Shown piece by piece: positions 1-9,215 of a stretch of DNA of 60,171 nt. The DNA is from Thiobaca trueperi (lineage in GTDB: Bacteria > Pseudomonadota > Gammaproteobacteria > Chromatiales > Chromatiaceae), in contig NZ_SMAO01000013.1 of assembly GCF_004342175.1 (NCBI RefSeq), forward strand, positions 1-60,171, given 5' to 3'. The position numbers were made by a program, and so were the translations under genes. The notes under the pieces are model-generated. The model was not told the DNA's origin, did no database searches, and was given only the letters and a program-made list of their open reading frames with translations. Numbering within the stretch: position 1 is the stretch's first letter; each line of letters opens with the position of its first letter.

Positions 1-67
1 TGAGGGCGATCGCGACCACCTGGCGCACGCTCGCCGAGTCGTCCACGATCATGACCGTCTTGCTCAT
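1..67 (-). CDS. CheY-like response regulator, N-terminal 22 residues only (cut by window edge)
   Basis: The reverse strand starts with ATG at position 67 and reads MSKTVMIVDDSASVRQVVAI before running off the window. The VDDSASVRQ segment is the start of a receiver domain: the paired aspartates bind Mg2+ in CheY-type regulators. A ribosome site (GGAGG, at 74-78) lies just upstream, in the 13-base gap after the stop of the methyl-accepting protein gene on the same strand, so the two are very likely co-transcribed in a chemotaxis operon. Only the first helix and strand are visible, so CheY cannot be told apart from another single-domain receiver. Confidence 0.85.
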   Translation of the reverse strand, partial: MSKTVMIVDDSASVRQVVAIAL

Positions 68-80
68 CTCAACCTCCGGG

Positions 81-1283
81 TCAGAAGAATGTGATATCGG
101 AGGCGCCGCGTCCCTGCGACGCGACGCCCTGGTGATTGTCCAGTTGTTCGGCCATCGTGTAGGTGCGGCGCAACTCGTCAAGCCACAACCCGGCGTCGAT
201 GGTCTGCGATTGTGTTCCCTGTTCGCGCTGACGCTGTCTCTCCTCCAGGTGGCCGGCCAGCCGTTCCATGTCGCCCGATGCCTGGCACAGGATCTGCGTC
301 ACCCGATCCTGGAACTGAAGCGCCACCAGCACCTCGGCGATCTCACCCTGGACCGCGACACCCACCTCGCGCAGCAGCGCCGCCGAGCCTGAGAGTCCGT
401 CCGCGCCATGCTCGAAGCTGTCGACCACGGCGTGAATCGCCCGCTCGGCACCCTGCACCAGTCGGGCATCCTCTTCCGCGTAACGCGCCGCACTGTTGCG
501 GGTGAGCAGGATGGCGTCGTTGATCGCCCGCACGCGGGCGCTGATCTGCTTGCCGGTTTCGCCCGAGAGTGCTGAGAGATTGCGCACCTCACCCGCGACG
601 ATGGCGAAGCCGCGTCCGGCCTCGCCAGCGCGGGCGGCCTCGATGGCGGCGTTGAGTGCGAGCAGATTGGTCTGATCGGCGATGCGGGCGACCGCCGTTG
701 CCATGGCCTGGAGTTCCGACGTGAAGGCCGCCAGATCCTGGACCTGACCGAGCATCTCGTCCTTGGCTTGCAGGGATGCGCGCAGGGATTCAAGCACCAG
801 ATCGAGTTCGCGGCGGCTGTCCGCAAGCATGGCCGACAGGCTGCCGGATCCGTCACCGGAGAGGTTGCCTGCTGTCTGATTGGAGAGTGCCATGGCCGAT
901 TCCAGCCGGTCATAAATGCCGGCAAATCGCTCGGTCAGACGGGTGATGGCGTCTTCGGTCTGGTGACGCGCGGTCTCCACCTGACGGCCCCAGATGGGCA
1001 AGACCTGGACGCAGAGCTGATCCAGCCCTTCGATGCAGAAAGGGGCTGGCGGAATCTCCGCCAGAGTCGTGGCGCGCGTCCGGGCGCAGGCATCCCGCAT
1101 GGCAACGTGCGTCAGCCAGGCCGTCGCGAGACTGGCGAGGATTCCGCAAAGCATGAGGATGCTGGCTTGAATGATGGGCGTCAAAGCCTGACCGAAGATC
1201 AGCAGGCCTGCCCCGAGCAGCCCGATGAGCACAGGAAAGGTGGCCGGCCAAACGCCGCGTCCAAGTCTTTCAGGAACCGACAT
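81..1283 (-). CDS. Methyl-accepting chemotaxis protein, short type without a periplasmic sensor domain
   Basis: 400 residues. Two hydrophobic helices lie close together at about residues 14-32 and 36-58, leaving no room for a periplasmic ligand domain, so the protein probably senses inside the cell or in the membrane. A coiled-coil cytoplasmic part follows; the MCP hairpin tip is clear at about residue 205 ([19 protein letters not shown]), the region that contacts CheA and CheW. The C-terminal part ([11 protein letters not shown]) is the kind found in receptors encoded beside a cheY gene, which is the case here. Start chosen at ATG 1283 because GAGGAG precedes it by about 8 bases. Ligand unknown. 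Confidence 0.9.
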   Translation of the reverse strand: MSVPERLGRGVWPATFPVLIGLLGAGLLIFGQALTPIIQASILMLCGILASLATAWLTHVAMRDACARTRATTLAEIPPAPFCIEGLDQLCVQVLPIWGRQVETARHQTEDAITRLTERFAGIYDRLESAMALSNQTAGNLSGDGSGSLSAMLADSRRELDLVLESLRASLQAKDEMLGQVQDLAAFTSELQAMATAVARIADQTNLLALNAAIEAARAGEAGRGFAIVAGEVRNLSALSGETGKQISARVRAINDAILLTRNSAARYAEEDARLVQGAERAIHAVVDSFEHGADGLSGSAALLREVGVAVQGEIAEVLVALQFQDRVTQILCQASGDMERLAGHLEERQRQREQGTQSQTIDAGLWLDELRRTYTMAEQLDNHQGVASQGRGASDITFF

Positions 1284-1627
1284 GCGCTTCTCTCCTCAAG
1301 GCGTTGCTCTGACTGAGGCCGTCGTCGCGCAAGTCAGTCAGACGGCTGAAGACCGCGACTTTGCTGCCTGCATTGCAGGCGCGCAGATCCCGTAACAGAT
1401 CCAGACCGCTGCATCGGGAAGCAAGATGTTCAGCGCGACAGGATCGGGCTCAAAACCCGTCAGAGCGCACCGCGCATTGGCCTGATTGCTGGCTTATAAG
1501 CGATAAACGATACGTTGGCAAGATCCCTGAATATCTCGAACAGACGCTGCCAAGCGGCCAGAGTCGTGCACGCGAGTCCGGGAACTCGGTGTTGGCTGGG
1601 AGCGCTTTGCAGATGACGCTCACCAGA
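1284..1627. other. Intergenic region, no gene seen
   Basis: This 344-base stretch holds the ribosome site of the methyl-accepting protein at its left end and a perfect 6-base-stem hairpin with a 3-base loop at 1366-1380 (GCCTGC ATT GCAGGC). I see no reading frame with coding character and no convincing flagellar sigma-28 promoter for the chemoreceptor. Confidence 0.4.
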
Positions 1628-1900
1628 TCAGCGATTTTTTGTTTTGATTCCCCAGGGCGAAAAAACGGACGGGGATCCGTAGCGGAGTCTGGCTTTCAGT
1701 GCCGCGCGCCGTCTGGCCCAGCGCCGCGCATCCCGTCGCATCTTCAAGACGACGACGCTCGACAGGATGAGCATCGCACCACTGACGAGGATCAGCAGAT
1801 GAGAGACGCCGGAGACATCGAAGGCGCTGGCAATCGCGGCGACACCCCCAAGCAGGAAGGCATAGGGCACGGCTTCATACACTGGCTTCGGCATCCACAT
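1628..1900 (-). CDS. Small two-helix membrane protein of unknown function
   Basis: 90 residues, not recognised as a named family. Two hydrophobic segments are visible, about residues 12-28 (AFLLGGVAAIASAF) and 34-50 (LLILVSGAMLILSSVVVL), followed by a strongly basic stretch (KMRRDARRWARRRAALKAR) that should lie in the cytoplasm. The pattern hydrophobic-hydrophobic-basic is typical of a real small inner-membrane protein rather than chance. No good Shine-Dalgarno sequence precedes ATG 1900, and the ATG at 1894 is an equal candidate. It stands alone between the chemotaxis genes and tRNA-Met. Confidence 0.55.
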   Translation of the reverse strand: MWMPKPVYEAVPYAFLLGGVAAIASAFDVSGVSHLLILVSGAMLILSSVVVLKMRRDARRWARRRAALKARLRYGSPSVFSPWGIKTKNR

Positions 1901-2088
1901 GGGGCCACCGCTGAATGTTCAGTGTCGTAAAAGCTGGGCGCCCGACGCTGTCATCACATCCCTGGCTGGGTCGGTGCCTGGCGGGATAGGGTCAAAGGCC
2001 AGGCGTTGATGAAAACGCCACAGCGAATGCCTGTCTGACGATTTGAGTTGACTGACGTGCAGTCATGCACAGTCAGTCATCAAAATGC

Positions 2089-2165
2089 TGGTGGCTACGC
2101 CCTGACTCGAACAGGGGACCCTCGCATTATGAGTGCGATGCTCTAACCAACTGAGCTACGTAGCC
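2089..2165 (-). tRNA. tRNA-Met (anticodon CAT)
   Basis: The reverse strand folds as a full cloverleaf: acceptor stem GGCTACG/CGTAGCC, D arm GCTC-GAGC, anticodon stem TCGCA/TGCGA around the loop CTCATAA with anticodon CAT, variable loop, T stem CCCTG/CAGGG with TTCGAGT loop, discriminator A and an encoded CCA at 2089-2091. The A1:U72 mismatch of initiator tRNA is absent (G1:C72 pair) and the anticodon stem lacks the three G:C pairs of an initiator, so it is the elongator methionine tRNA (or a CAT-anticodon isoleucine tRNA, which needs a modified base). Confidence 0.95.
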
Positions 2166-2224
2166 GGGAAAGACGGGCGATTATAGGGAGGCGGCTCAGG
2201 GGCGTCAATGGGCCGTGGCGCCCT

Positions 2225-2406
2225 AAACCGCGTCCAGAGCGAGATACTGAGTTTCCAGTGAGTTCGGCGCTTGGTGCATCCACAGCCCCTGGCGGAGACG
2301 CGGTTTAATTTTATATTTCTCTTAAACCGCGCCAGCTCCAACAATCATCGATTCCGCCAAGGCCGGTCCAAACCCAAAACATCGCGTGCCGCACTGGGCG
2401 CGGTTT
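2225..2406. repeat. AAACCGCG repeat, copy A (left + right module)
   Basis: Left module 2225-2306 and right module 2324-2406, each 82-83 bases and each bounded by AAACCGCG at its left end and CGCGGTTT at its right end, are separated by a 17-base AT-rich spacer. The left module shares its first bases (AAACCGCGTCCAG) and last bases (GGAGACGCGGTTT) with the left module at 16571-16653. The right module closely matches the right module at 16679-16761 (shared CCAGC, CAAGG, CCAA, GCCGCAC blocks). The right end overlaps the stop codon of ychF. Same orientation as copy D and opposite to copy B. Confidence 0.9.
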
Positions 2407-3496
2407 AAACATTGAACCGGAAATGAATGATGTCGCCGTCCTTGACGACATATTCCTTGCCCTCCGAGCGCAGTTTGCCGGCCTCTTTCGCCCCCTGTTC
2501 GCCCTTGCAGGCGACGAAGTCCTCATAGGCGATCACTTCGGCACGGATGAAACCGCGCTCGAAATCGGTGTGGATGACGGCGGCGGCCTTGGGCGCTTTG
2601 GCATCCTTGGGGATGGTCCAGGCGCGGACCTCTTTGGGGCCGGAGGTGAAATAGGTCTCCAGCCCCAGTAATTGATAGCCCGCGCGCACGACCCGGTTCA
2701 GTCCGGGTTCGTCGAGCCCCAGTTCGGCGAGGAATTCATCGCGCTCGGCGTCTTCGAGTTCGACGATGTCGGCCTCGATGGCAGCACAGACCGCCACGAC
2801 CTCGGCCCCCTCTTCGGCGGCGAGCGCCCTGACCCTGTCCAGGAGCGGATTATCGACAAAGCCGTCCTCGGCCACATTGGCGATGTACATGGTCGGCTTG
2901 GCGGTCAGCAGAAAGAGATCGCGCAGCTCCAGCAGCGCCTCTTCGTCCAGCCCCAGTGAGCGTACCGGCCTGCCGGCGTCCAGTTGATCGCGCGCCTGTT
3001 CCAGCAGCGCCTTGCGGGTCAGGATCTTTTTATCGCCGGTCTTGGCCGCGCGCTGGGCGCGATCCAGCGCCCGTTCGACCGACTCCAGATCGGCCAGCGC
3101 CAGTTCGGTGTTGATGACCTCGATGTCGTGCAGCGGATCGACCCGACCGGCGACATGCACCACGTCGTCGTTTTCAAAACAGCGCACCACATGCGCGATG
3201 GCGTCGGTCTCGCGGATGTTGGCGAGGAATTTATTGCCCAGCCCCTCGCCCTTGGAGGCACCTGCGACCAGCCCGGCGATATCGACGAACTGCATGGTGG
3301 TCGGCAGCACCTTCTGAGGTTTGGTGATGGCGGCGATCACATCGAGTCGCGGATCGGGCAGCGGCACCACGCCGACATTGGGGTCGATGGTGCAGAAGGG
3401 GTAGTTCTCGGCCGCGATGGTGGCCCTGGTGAGAGCGTTAAAAAGGGTCGATTTGCCGACGTTGGGCAGGCCGACGATACCGCATTTGAATCCCAT
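2405..3496 (-). CDS. ychF: Ribosome-binding ATPase YchF
   Basis: 363 residues, the usual length of YchF. It is an Obg-family P-loop protein that binds ATP rather than GTP and associates with the ribosome. Walker A is GLPNVGKST at the N-terminus, the switch-II motif is [14 protein letters not shown], and the usual NKxD is replaced by NVAE, the hallmark of the ATP-preferring YchF branch. A TGS domain forms the C-terminus, ending in HFRFNV. The frame is open further upstream to 3571, but ATG 3496 gives the conserved MGFKCGIVG start. The stop codon TAA is formed by the end of the AAACCGCG repeat copy A, and another repeat unit (3506-3591) begins only 9 bases upstream of the start codon, so the gene is bracketed by repeats. 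Confidence 0.97.
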   Translation of the reverse strand: MGFKCGIVGLPNVGKSTLFNALTRATIAAENYPFCTIDPNVGVVPLPDPRLDVIAAITKPQKVLPTTMQFVDIAGLVAGASKGEGLGNKFLANIRETDAIAHVVRCFENDDVVHVAGRVDPLHDIEVINTELALADLESVERALDRAQRAAKTGDKKILTRKALLEQARDQLDAGRPVRSLGLDEEALLELRDLFLLTAKPTMYIANVAEDGFVDNPLLDRVRALAAEEGAEVVAVCAAIEADIVELEDAERDEFLAELGLDEPGLNRVVRAGYQLLGLETYFTSGPKEVRAWTIPKDAKAPKAAAVIHTDFERGFIRAEVIAYEDFVACKGEQGAKEAGKLRSEGKEYVVKDGDIIHFRFNV

Positions 3497-3505
3497 GTCT
3501 GATTT

Positions 3506-3839
3506 AAACCGCGTTTGGTGGAGGTGTATGGTTGGGTCGGTGTTGCGTTCAGGATCAGCGCAATCATGCAAGGGCGGCGCTGACGCGGTTTAAATCAATT
3601 TAGCAATTTAAACTGCGGCAACGTCTGCGGATTGCGGGGACGCAGTTTAAACCGCGCCCGGTACGGTATGTGATATTTGAGAATTGAGTCAGCCTTGGCA
3701 GAATCGACGTCCGTTCGAGCGGGCGCGGTTTAAAATATTAAAAAATATAAAATTTTAAACCGCGTCTCCACTGATGGAGATGACATCTCCAAAGCCAAAT
3801 ACAAACTGAAAATGACGCCTATCGCGCTGGACGCGGTTT
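3506..3839. repeat. AAACCGCG repeat, copy B (four units, reversed orientation)
   Basis: Four units bounded by the same terminal inverted repeat lie between the ychF start and the manC stop: 3506-3591 (86 bases, unrelated interior), 3610-3648 (39 bases, ends changed to AAACTGCG and CGCAGTTT), 3649-3731 (83 bases, reverse complement of the right module) and 3757-3839 (83 bases, reverse complement of the left module). The last two are separated by an AT-rich 25-base spacer. Unit 3757-3839, read on the reverse strand, matches the left module at 16571-16653 over its whole length (AAACCGCGTCCAGCGCGATA, then GCGTCATTTTCA and TCAGTGGAGACGCGGTTT). The right end forms the manC stop codon. These units fill the 341-base gap between ychF and manC. 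Confidence 0.9.
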
Positions 3840-5307
3840 AACGGTTGTAACGATCCTCGAAGCGGACGATGTCGTCTTCGCCGAGATAGCTGCCGGACTG
3901 CACCTCGATCAGCTCCAGCAGGATGCTGCCGGGATTCTCCAGCCGATGCGTGGCGCCGACGGGGATATAGGCGGACTGATTCTCCGTCAGCAGAAAGGAG
4001 CGCTCGTCGCAGGTCACGCGCGCGGTGCCGGAGACGACGATCCAGTGCTCGGCGCGATGGTGGTGCATCTGGAGCGACAGCGACTCGCCCGCCTTCACGA
4101 TCAGTCGCTTGACCTGATAACGCGCGCCCTGGCCGATGGCTTCGTAAGACCCCCAGGGACGATGGACCTGTTGATGATGACGGTATTCGTTGCGCTGTTC
4201 GCGTTGCAGAAACTGGGTGACGGTCTTCACATCCTGGGCACTTTCCTTGCTCGCCACCAGTACCGCGTCCGGGGTCTCCACCACGATCAGATCATTGACG
4301 CCGATGGCTGCCACCATGCGATGCTGGGCGATCAGCAGATTGTTGTGTGCGTCGTGCACGAAGGTGTCGCCATCGAGCACGTTACCGCCCGCGTCCTGCT
4401 CGCGAACCTCCCACAGCGCCGACCAAGCGCCGACATCCGACCAGCCGGCATCCAGCGGCACCACGACCGCTGGAGGCAGATCGGCGGTGTCTCCGGCCAG
4501 ATGCTCCATCACCGCATAGTCGATTGAGTCGCTGGGGCAGGCGCCGAAGAGATCGGGATCGAGTCGCAGGAAAGCGCCGTCCACGCGGGCGCCGGCAAAG
4601 GCACTGGCGGCGGCCTGGGCGATGTCGGGGCGGAAGCGTTCGATCAGCGCGAGCCAGAGCGATGCCTTGAGCACGAAGATGCCGCTGTTCCAGAGATAAC
4701 CGCCGGAGGCCAGATACTCCTGCGCGGTACTGGCGTTCGGTTTTTCGACGAATCCAGACAGCACATAAGCGTGGCCGGTCAGACCTTCGATCTCATAGGT
4801 CGATCCCTGACGGATATAACCGTAACCGGTTTCGGGCTTGGTCGGGACGATGCCGAAGGTCACGACTGCGCCGGTGCGGGCGATGACGCACGCATCGGCC
4901 ACGGCAGCGCGAAAAGCAGGCTCGTGACGGATGCTGTGATCCGCCGGCATCACCAGCAGGATCGGATCGATGTCCGACCGGGTTGCCGCCAGCGCGGCCA
5001 GCGTCAGGGCCGGGGCCGTGTTGCGACCCTTGGGTTCGAGGATAATCCCGGCGGAATGCCGTTCGATGAGCCGCAACTGTTCGGCGACCAGAAAACGATG
5101 GTCCTCGTTGCAGACCACCAGCGGATCCAACAGTGCAAGCGCCTGGCGCGGATGCTCCGCGTCCAGCCCATCGAGCCGCCGCACCGTTTCCTGGAGCATG
5201 GTGTGCTCGCTGGCCAGAGGCAGGAACTGTTTCGGATAGGCCTCGCGGGACAACGGCCAGAGCCGTGTTCCTGAGCCGCCGGAGAGGATCACGGGTTGCA
5301 GGGGCAT
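3838..5307 (-). CDS. manC: Mannose-1-phosphate guanylyltransferase / mannose-6-phosphate isomerase (bifunctional)
   Basis: 489 residues, the standard two-domain form. It makes mannose-6-phosphate and then GDP-mannose for capsule, exopolysaccharide or lipopolysaccharide. The N-terminal nucleotidyltransferase has the signature GGSGTRLWPLSREAYPKQFL and FVEKP; the C-terminal cupin carries the isomerase metal-binding region (MHHHRAEHWIVVSGTARV, then IPVGATHRLENPG). The stop TAA is supplied by the AAACCGCG repeat. It is divergent from the inositol-phosphatase family gene at 5410 and has no sugar-operon partners next to it; the rml genes at the other end of the window serve a different nucleotide sugar. 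Confidence 0.95.
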   Translation of the reverse strand: MPLQPVILSGGSGTRLWPLSREAYPKQFLPLASEHTMLQETVRRLDGLDAEHPRQALALLDPLVVCNEDHRFLVAEQLRLIERHSAGIILEPKGRNTAPALTLAALAATRSDIDPILLVMPADHSIRHEPAFRAAVADACVIARTGAVVTFGIVPTKPETGYGYIRQGSTYEIEGLTGHAYVLSGFVEKPNASTAQEYLASGGYLWNSGIFVLKASLWLALIERFRPDIAQAAASAFAGARVDGAFLRLDPDLFGACPSDSIDYAVMEHLAGDTADLPPAVVVPLDAGWSDVGAWSALWEVREQDAGGNVLDGDTFVHDAHNNLLIAQHRMVAAIGVNDLIVVETPDAVLVASKESAQDVKTVTQFLQREQRNEYRHHQQVHRPWGSYEAIGQGARYQVKRLIVKAGESLSLQMHHHRAEHWIVVSGTARVTCDERSFLLTENQSAYIPVGATHRLENPGSILLELIEVQSGSYLGEDDIVRFEDRYNR

Positions 5308-5409
5308 CGTAAACTACCTGGACGGATGAGTGGGACGGGAGAAACCGCCCGATTAGAGCAACACGGCCCCATTGAGGTCAAATGAACCGCCGGAGGTTGG
5401 ACGCAAACC

Positions 5410-6249
5410 ATGCTGAATCCCGAACTCGATTTCCTGACTGCGTTACTGCGCGACATCGCTGCAACCGAGATCATGCCGCGCTTTCACTGTGCGCGAACCG
5501 AACGGAAGGCCGATGGTAGTCTTGTGACCGCCACGGATCTCGCGGTGCAGACCCGATTGGTCGCCGCCCTGGACCGTGCCTTTCCCGGCATCCCGCTGCT
5601 CGGTGAAGAGATGAGCGGCACGGAGCAGGCGCGTCTGCTCGCCGCCGCCGATCAGCGAGTCTGGGTGCTGGATCCGTTGGACGGCACCAGCAACTATGCG
5701 CTCGGCTTTCCCGGCTTCGCCATCTCGCTGGCGCTAATCGAACAGGGACGGACGGTGCTGGGTATCGTCTTCGACCCGGTGCGGGACGAATGCTTTACCG
5801 CCGCGCGCGGCCTGGGCGCCTGGTTGAATGGCGAGCCGCTCCGCCCTGTCCTCAATGGACAGCCGGGCACGCTCGGCAGCGATCTCGAACTCAGCGACTG
5901 TCTCGCCATGATCGATCTGAAACGACTGCCGCCCGCCGCGCTGCCCGCGCTCTTTCGTCCCGGCGGCTTCCGCTCGCAGCGCAACCTGGGGTCGGTCGCG
6001 CTGGACTGGTGCTGGCTGGCGGCGGGACGTTTTCAGCTCTATCTGCACGGCAACCAGCGACTCTGGGACTATGCCGCCGGTCGGCTGATCGCCGACGAGG
6101 CCGGCGTGCCCTCGCGACACTATCAGACCGATGGCGTCACGCCAGCCAGGGAACCGAGTCTGGAACCGCGACTGGCGGTTGCGGCGATGAGCGACGCGCT
6201 GCTGGAACGCTGGCTCGCCTTCCTGGATCTGCCCTGGCGCGCGCATTGA
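5410..6249 (+). CDS. Inositol monophosphatase family protein (SuhB/CysQ-like sugar phosphatase)
   Basis: 279 residues. The metal-binding motifs of the lithium-sensitive phosphatase superfamily are present: LLGEEMSG at about residue 60-67 and WVLDPLDGTSNYALGFPGFA at about 89-108. A loop with RSQRNLGSVALDWCWLAAGR and WDYAAGRLIADEAG in the C-terminal half completes the active site. The substrate (inositol phosphate, 3'-phosphoadenosine 5'-phosphate, fructose bisphosphate or another sugar phosphate) cannot be decided from sequence. Divergent from manC with 102 bases between starts; a Sel1-repeat gene follows 48 bases downstream on the same strand. Confidence 0.85.
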   Translation: MLNPELDFLTALLRDIAATEIMPRFHCARTERKADGSLVTATDLAVQTRLVAALDRAFPGIPLLGEEMSGTEQARLLAAADQRVWVLDPLDGTSNYALGFPGFAISLALIEQGRTVLGIVFDPVRDECFTAARGLGAWLNGEPLRPVLNGQPGTLGSDLELSDCLAMIDLKRLPPAALPALFRPGGFRSQRNLGSVALDWCWLAAGRFQLYLHGNQRLWDYAAGRLIADEAGVPSRHYQTDGVTPAREPSLEPRLAVAAMSDALLERWLAFLDLPWRAH

Positions 6250-6297
6250 AGCGCGTGGCGGACGACCATTGGTTATTCCTGAATCAGGCACTTCAAG

Positions 6298-6741
6298 ATG
6301 AGCGACAACATCGACAGTCTCGATATGGATCTCGCCAGCGGCATCGCCGCCTTCGAGTCCAAGCAGTTCTCGCGGGCAGCGGGCCTCCTTGCTCCGCTCG
6401 CCGAGCAGGGCCATGCGGAGGCCCGCTACCGCATGGCGATCATGGCCCAGAACGGACTGGGGATGCTGCCCAATCCCGCGCTGGCCTACAGTTACATGAA
6501 AAGCGCCGCCGAGGCCGGTCTTGGATTCGCCCAGCATGGCCTCGGCTTCATGTACATGGAGGGCGAATGCACCGACCGGAATCCAGCTCAGGCCGTCATC
6601 TGGCTCAGGAAAGCCGCAGACCAGGGACTCGTTGGCTCGCTGACCACACTGGCGATGCTGTATGAAGAAGGGCGCGGCGTCGAACGGGATCTGGATGAGG
6701 CGCGGCGGCTTTATCGCCTCGCCGGGTTTGATGAAGTTTGA
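6298..6741 (+). CDS. Sel1-repeat protein
   Basis: 147 residues made mostly of three Sel1-like repeats, short helix pairs of about 36 residues, visible as AEARYRMAIMAQNGLGM, GFAQHGLGFMYMEGEC and GSLTTLAMLYEEGRGVERD. Such solenoids bind other proteins. No signal peptide is seen, so it should be cytoplasmic, unlike many secreted Sel1 proteins. It follows the inositol-phosphatase family gene by 48 bases on the same strand and may be co-transcribed with it. Partner unknown. Confidence 0.85.
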   Translation: MSDNIDSLDMDLASGIAAFESKQFSRAAGLLAPLAEQGHAEARYRMAIMAQNGLGMLPNPALAYSYMKSAAEAGLGFAQHGLGFMYMEGECTDRNPAQAVIWLRKAADQGLVGSLTTLAMLYEEGRGVERDLDEARRLYRLAGFDEV

Positions 6742-6802
6742 ACCCCTGTTTGGTGCTGGCTTCGGTGAGGCGTGTGCAGATCACCGATGCCGAAGATTGG
6801 CA

Positions 6803-8388
6803 TTAGGGCAAAGTGCCGCCAAAGGCCTTGACGGTCTCTTCGCTGTCGCGTCCCGAGACGGTTTTGCCTGTGGCATTTTCGATCAGCCCGAGCAGGGCCG
6901 ATGCTCGGTGGCGGATGAATACGTCGAAGTGATCCGCGCGAAATTCAGCCACAGGAATGGCGTGTGAAATCAAAAACCCGTCAAGGTTTCCACTGCTTAC
7001 CTGTTTGTTTTTCTCAATGCGTGCCAGATAAACGCTCGGCGCATCCCCGCTGATAAATCGATTGGTGCCTGCTGCCAGCGGTGCCTTGTTGACCACGCTG
7101 TTCCATTTGTCTCGCGGCAGCTTGTTGGCCTCACACCAGACCCGTGGAAAGAGATGGTGGATATCGATGGCATTGTTGAAGTAGGTATTGAGGTCAATGG
7201 GCGTGCCACTGATGAAATCCTGACTCCCGTGTTTCATCAGCAATGCCGCCAAACCCTTGTAGGCGGCGGCTAACCTGGATTGCAGTGAGAGTAAACGGGT
7301 CGGGGCGAAATTGGCATCCCGAATCGTGCGCGGCTCCAGACCACCGCCGATCCACTGAATCATCTCCGGTAGATCCATGGCGAAGCGGGTTTCATTGGCA
7401 CCGCCGTAGAGTTCGCCGAACACGCCGCTCCAATACCAACGCAGCAATTGCTGCTTCACACCATGCTGCGTCACGCTGCTCGCCAGTTGAGCGCAAATGG
7501 TCGCCAGCGGGATCAGTTGCGTGGCGTATGGAAGCCCCTTGGTGTCGAAGATTTTCTCCTCGGCAAGCAATTCCGCCGCCTTTTTGAATCCCTCCTCGAC
7601 ATGCCCCTGAAGTCGTGTGAAATCGGCAAGTTCGAGACGCAGAACATCCGCACGCTTGCAGGAAACGGCCGTCTTGCTGTTCAAATGCCGTTGATAACTG
7701 GCAAGCAGCGTCACAGCCGTCAAGAAGCTGGTGCCATCGACTGCTTTGAGGATTTCATGCTTGGCGGTCAGACGCACACGGCGGGCGTCCCAATCTTCCC
7801 TCAGATTGAAATCGCTTGCCGCAAAGGTGGCCGTCATCAACTCAAAGACCGTGAGCGTGACACCACCGGTATTGACCTTCTCGAACACCTGACAGACCGC
7901 TTCACGCGGCGTATCCTGTGTAAGCTCAATAGCCGGTACCTTGAACTGCTGGAAGCGTAGCCAGATCTCGTTGCGGAACCGCTGCATAAACTGCATGGCT
8001 TCCGAGTCGAACTTGAAGTAGGCGCTGAAACCGCTTTCCCAGTGCATGAAGCCCTGGATATCGAACACTAACGCCACTGGGAAGAACCGCTGCGCAGCGC
8101 GAGGTACATGGATGTCAGGCGCTGTTGCCCGTCCAGTACGAAGGTCTTCGGTATCGGTGCCGGTTGTAGCGTCACCCCTGCGAACAAACGCGGTTTGAAA
8201 GGAACACCGCCAGCTTCAAGAAACATCACGGCCCCGATGGGGTAAGACAACGACAGGCTGGCGATCAGCGATTTGATGTGCATGTCGTCCCAGACCCAGC
8301 CACGCTGAAAATCCGGTAACTGTGTCTCGCCTTTGGCGATCGCATCCAAAACGTCTTTCAGGGCAGGCTCTGCGGTTTTGAAACTCAT
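6803..8388 (-). pseudogene. GmrSD-type DUF262 (ParB-like/HNH) protein, broken by deletion and frameshift
   Basis: Two overlapping reading frames on the minus strand are parts of one gene. The upstream part (8388 down to 8068) has the DUF262 N-terminal motifs QLPDFQRGWVWD and LDGQQRLTSMY, then stops after LRSGSSQWR. The downstream part continues from FPVALVFD near 8083, in another frame, through EAVCQVFEKVNTGGVTLTVF to a C-terminal HNH-like segment (IDIHHLFPRVW, then NR). Full-length relatives, as I remember them, have some 70 residues between LRSG and the FPxxxVFD segment, so the junction near 8083-8095 looks like a deletion of about 200 bases that also shifted the frame. Family role: type IV restriction of modified DNA. 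Probably non-functional. Confidence 0.8.
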
Positions 8389-8511
8389 GATTTAGCGATC
8401 TCTTGGCTGATTCCGTCAGTACGAGTGCCATTGAATTAGGTGAAATTAGCGGCGGTGACGGACAAATATCGGTGCGTCACGATTTACCTGTTGGCAAGTG
8501 GTGGCGCCCAC

Positions 8512-8928
8512 CTAAAATGGCGCCGAAACCGAACGCGGCTGGCCATTCTTGTCCACGGCGACATAGGTGAACTGGGCCACGGCGACCTGCTGACGGCTCT
8601 GCGGATCGGGTTCACGCTGCGCCCAGATCTGAATCTCGACCGTCATGGAGGTGCGACCGACATGGAGCAGTCGCGCAAAGGCTTCCACCAGATCGCCGAC
8701 CAGGACCGGGGCGAGAAAGCGGAATTCCTTGACCGCCACGGTGGCGACCCGCCCTCCGGCAACCTGGATGGCGATGGTCGCCCCGGCCAGATCGGCCTGC
8801 GACAGCAGCCAGCCGCCGAAGATGTCGCCATAGGCGTTGGTTTCGCTCGGCATGGCGATGACCCGGGTGGCCAGTTGCCAGGTCTTGGGATCGATGTCAC
8901 GCGGGATGCTTGGATCGGCTCTATCCAC
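8512..8928 (-). CDS. Acyl-CoA thioesterase, hotdog fold, YciA-like
   Basis: 138 residues, one hotdog domain. It should hydrolyse acyl-CoA thioesters in the cytoplasm. The YciA/cytosolic thioesterase signature is visible as NAYGDIFGGWLLSQADLAG, with the catalytic aspartate in the helix after GGW, followed by VKEFRFLAPVLVGDLVE and TSMTVEIQIWAQRE. Start at ATG 8928 gives MDRADPSIPRDIDPKTWQLA, typical for the family. The gene stands alone between the broken GmrSD gene and a palindromic repeat upstream of pabB. Confidence 0.88.
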   Translation of the reverse strand: MDRADPSIPRDIDPKTWQLATRVIAMPSETNAYGDIFGGWLLSQADLAGATIAIQVAGGRVATVAVKEFRFLAPVLVGDLVEAFARLLHVGRTSMTVEIQIWAQREPDPQSRQQVAVAQFTYVAVDKNGQPRSVSAPF

Positions 8929-9021
8929 GGTCAGATTCGCTCCCGGCAGGACAGTGGGCTGGAAGAGGGTTTCAGTCTGTCGGTCATGGCGTCCATATTT
9001 TCATGAAATTGAAAGGCGATG

Positions 9022-9149
9022 TTGAACCGCAAAGAACACGAAGAATGTCAGAATCCTGTGCTGTCCGACGGCTTTAGCGGCGGATGCAGCACAGCAGAAG
9101 AGTCACATGTTGTTTTTTACTTTGCGTCCTTTACGCCTTTGCGGTTCAA
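9022..9149. repeat. Inverted-repeat element with TTGAACCGCAAAG / CTTTGCGGTTCAA ends
   Basis: A perfect 13-base inverted repeat (TTGAACCGCAAAG at 9022-9034 and its complement at 9137-9149) bounds 128 bases with no coding content. The right arm is extended by a CTTTGCGTCCTTTACGC-like stretch. Repeats of this CCGCAAAG kind are common in proteobacterial intergenic regions. It sits 66 bases upstream of the probable pabB start, in the gap between the thioesterase gene and pabB. Confidence 0.65.
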
Positions 9150-9215
9150 ACTGCGGGATTGAGGTTTATAGGGTTCCATCAATTGGCGACCAACGATAAC
9201 CCAACGAACGCTGTG

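Noticed and set aside
1284-1400. Flagellar sigma-28 promoter for the methyl-accepting protein
   Set aside because: A CAAAG...GCCGTC pair is present on the minus strand, but the spacing is 2-3 bases short and the -10 half is poor.
3506-3839. The repeated AAACCGCG units as a CRISPR array
   Set aside because: The units have inverted, not direct, repeats, are 39-86 bases long, homologous inside, and there are no cas genes.
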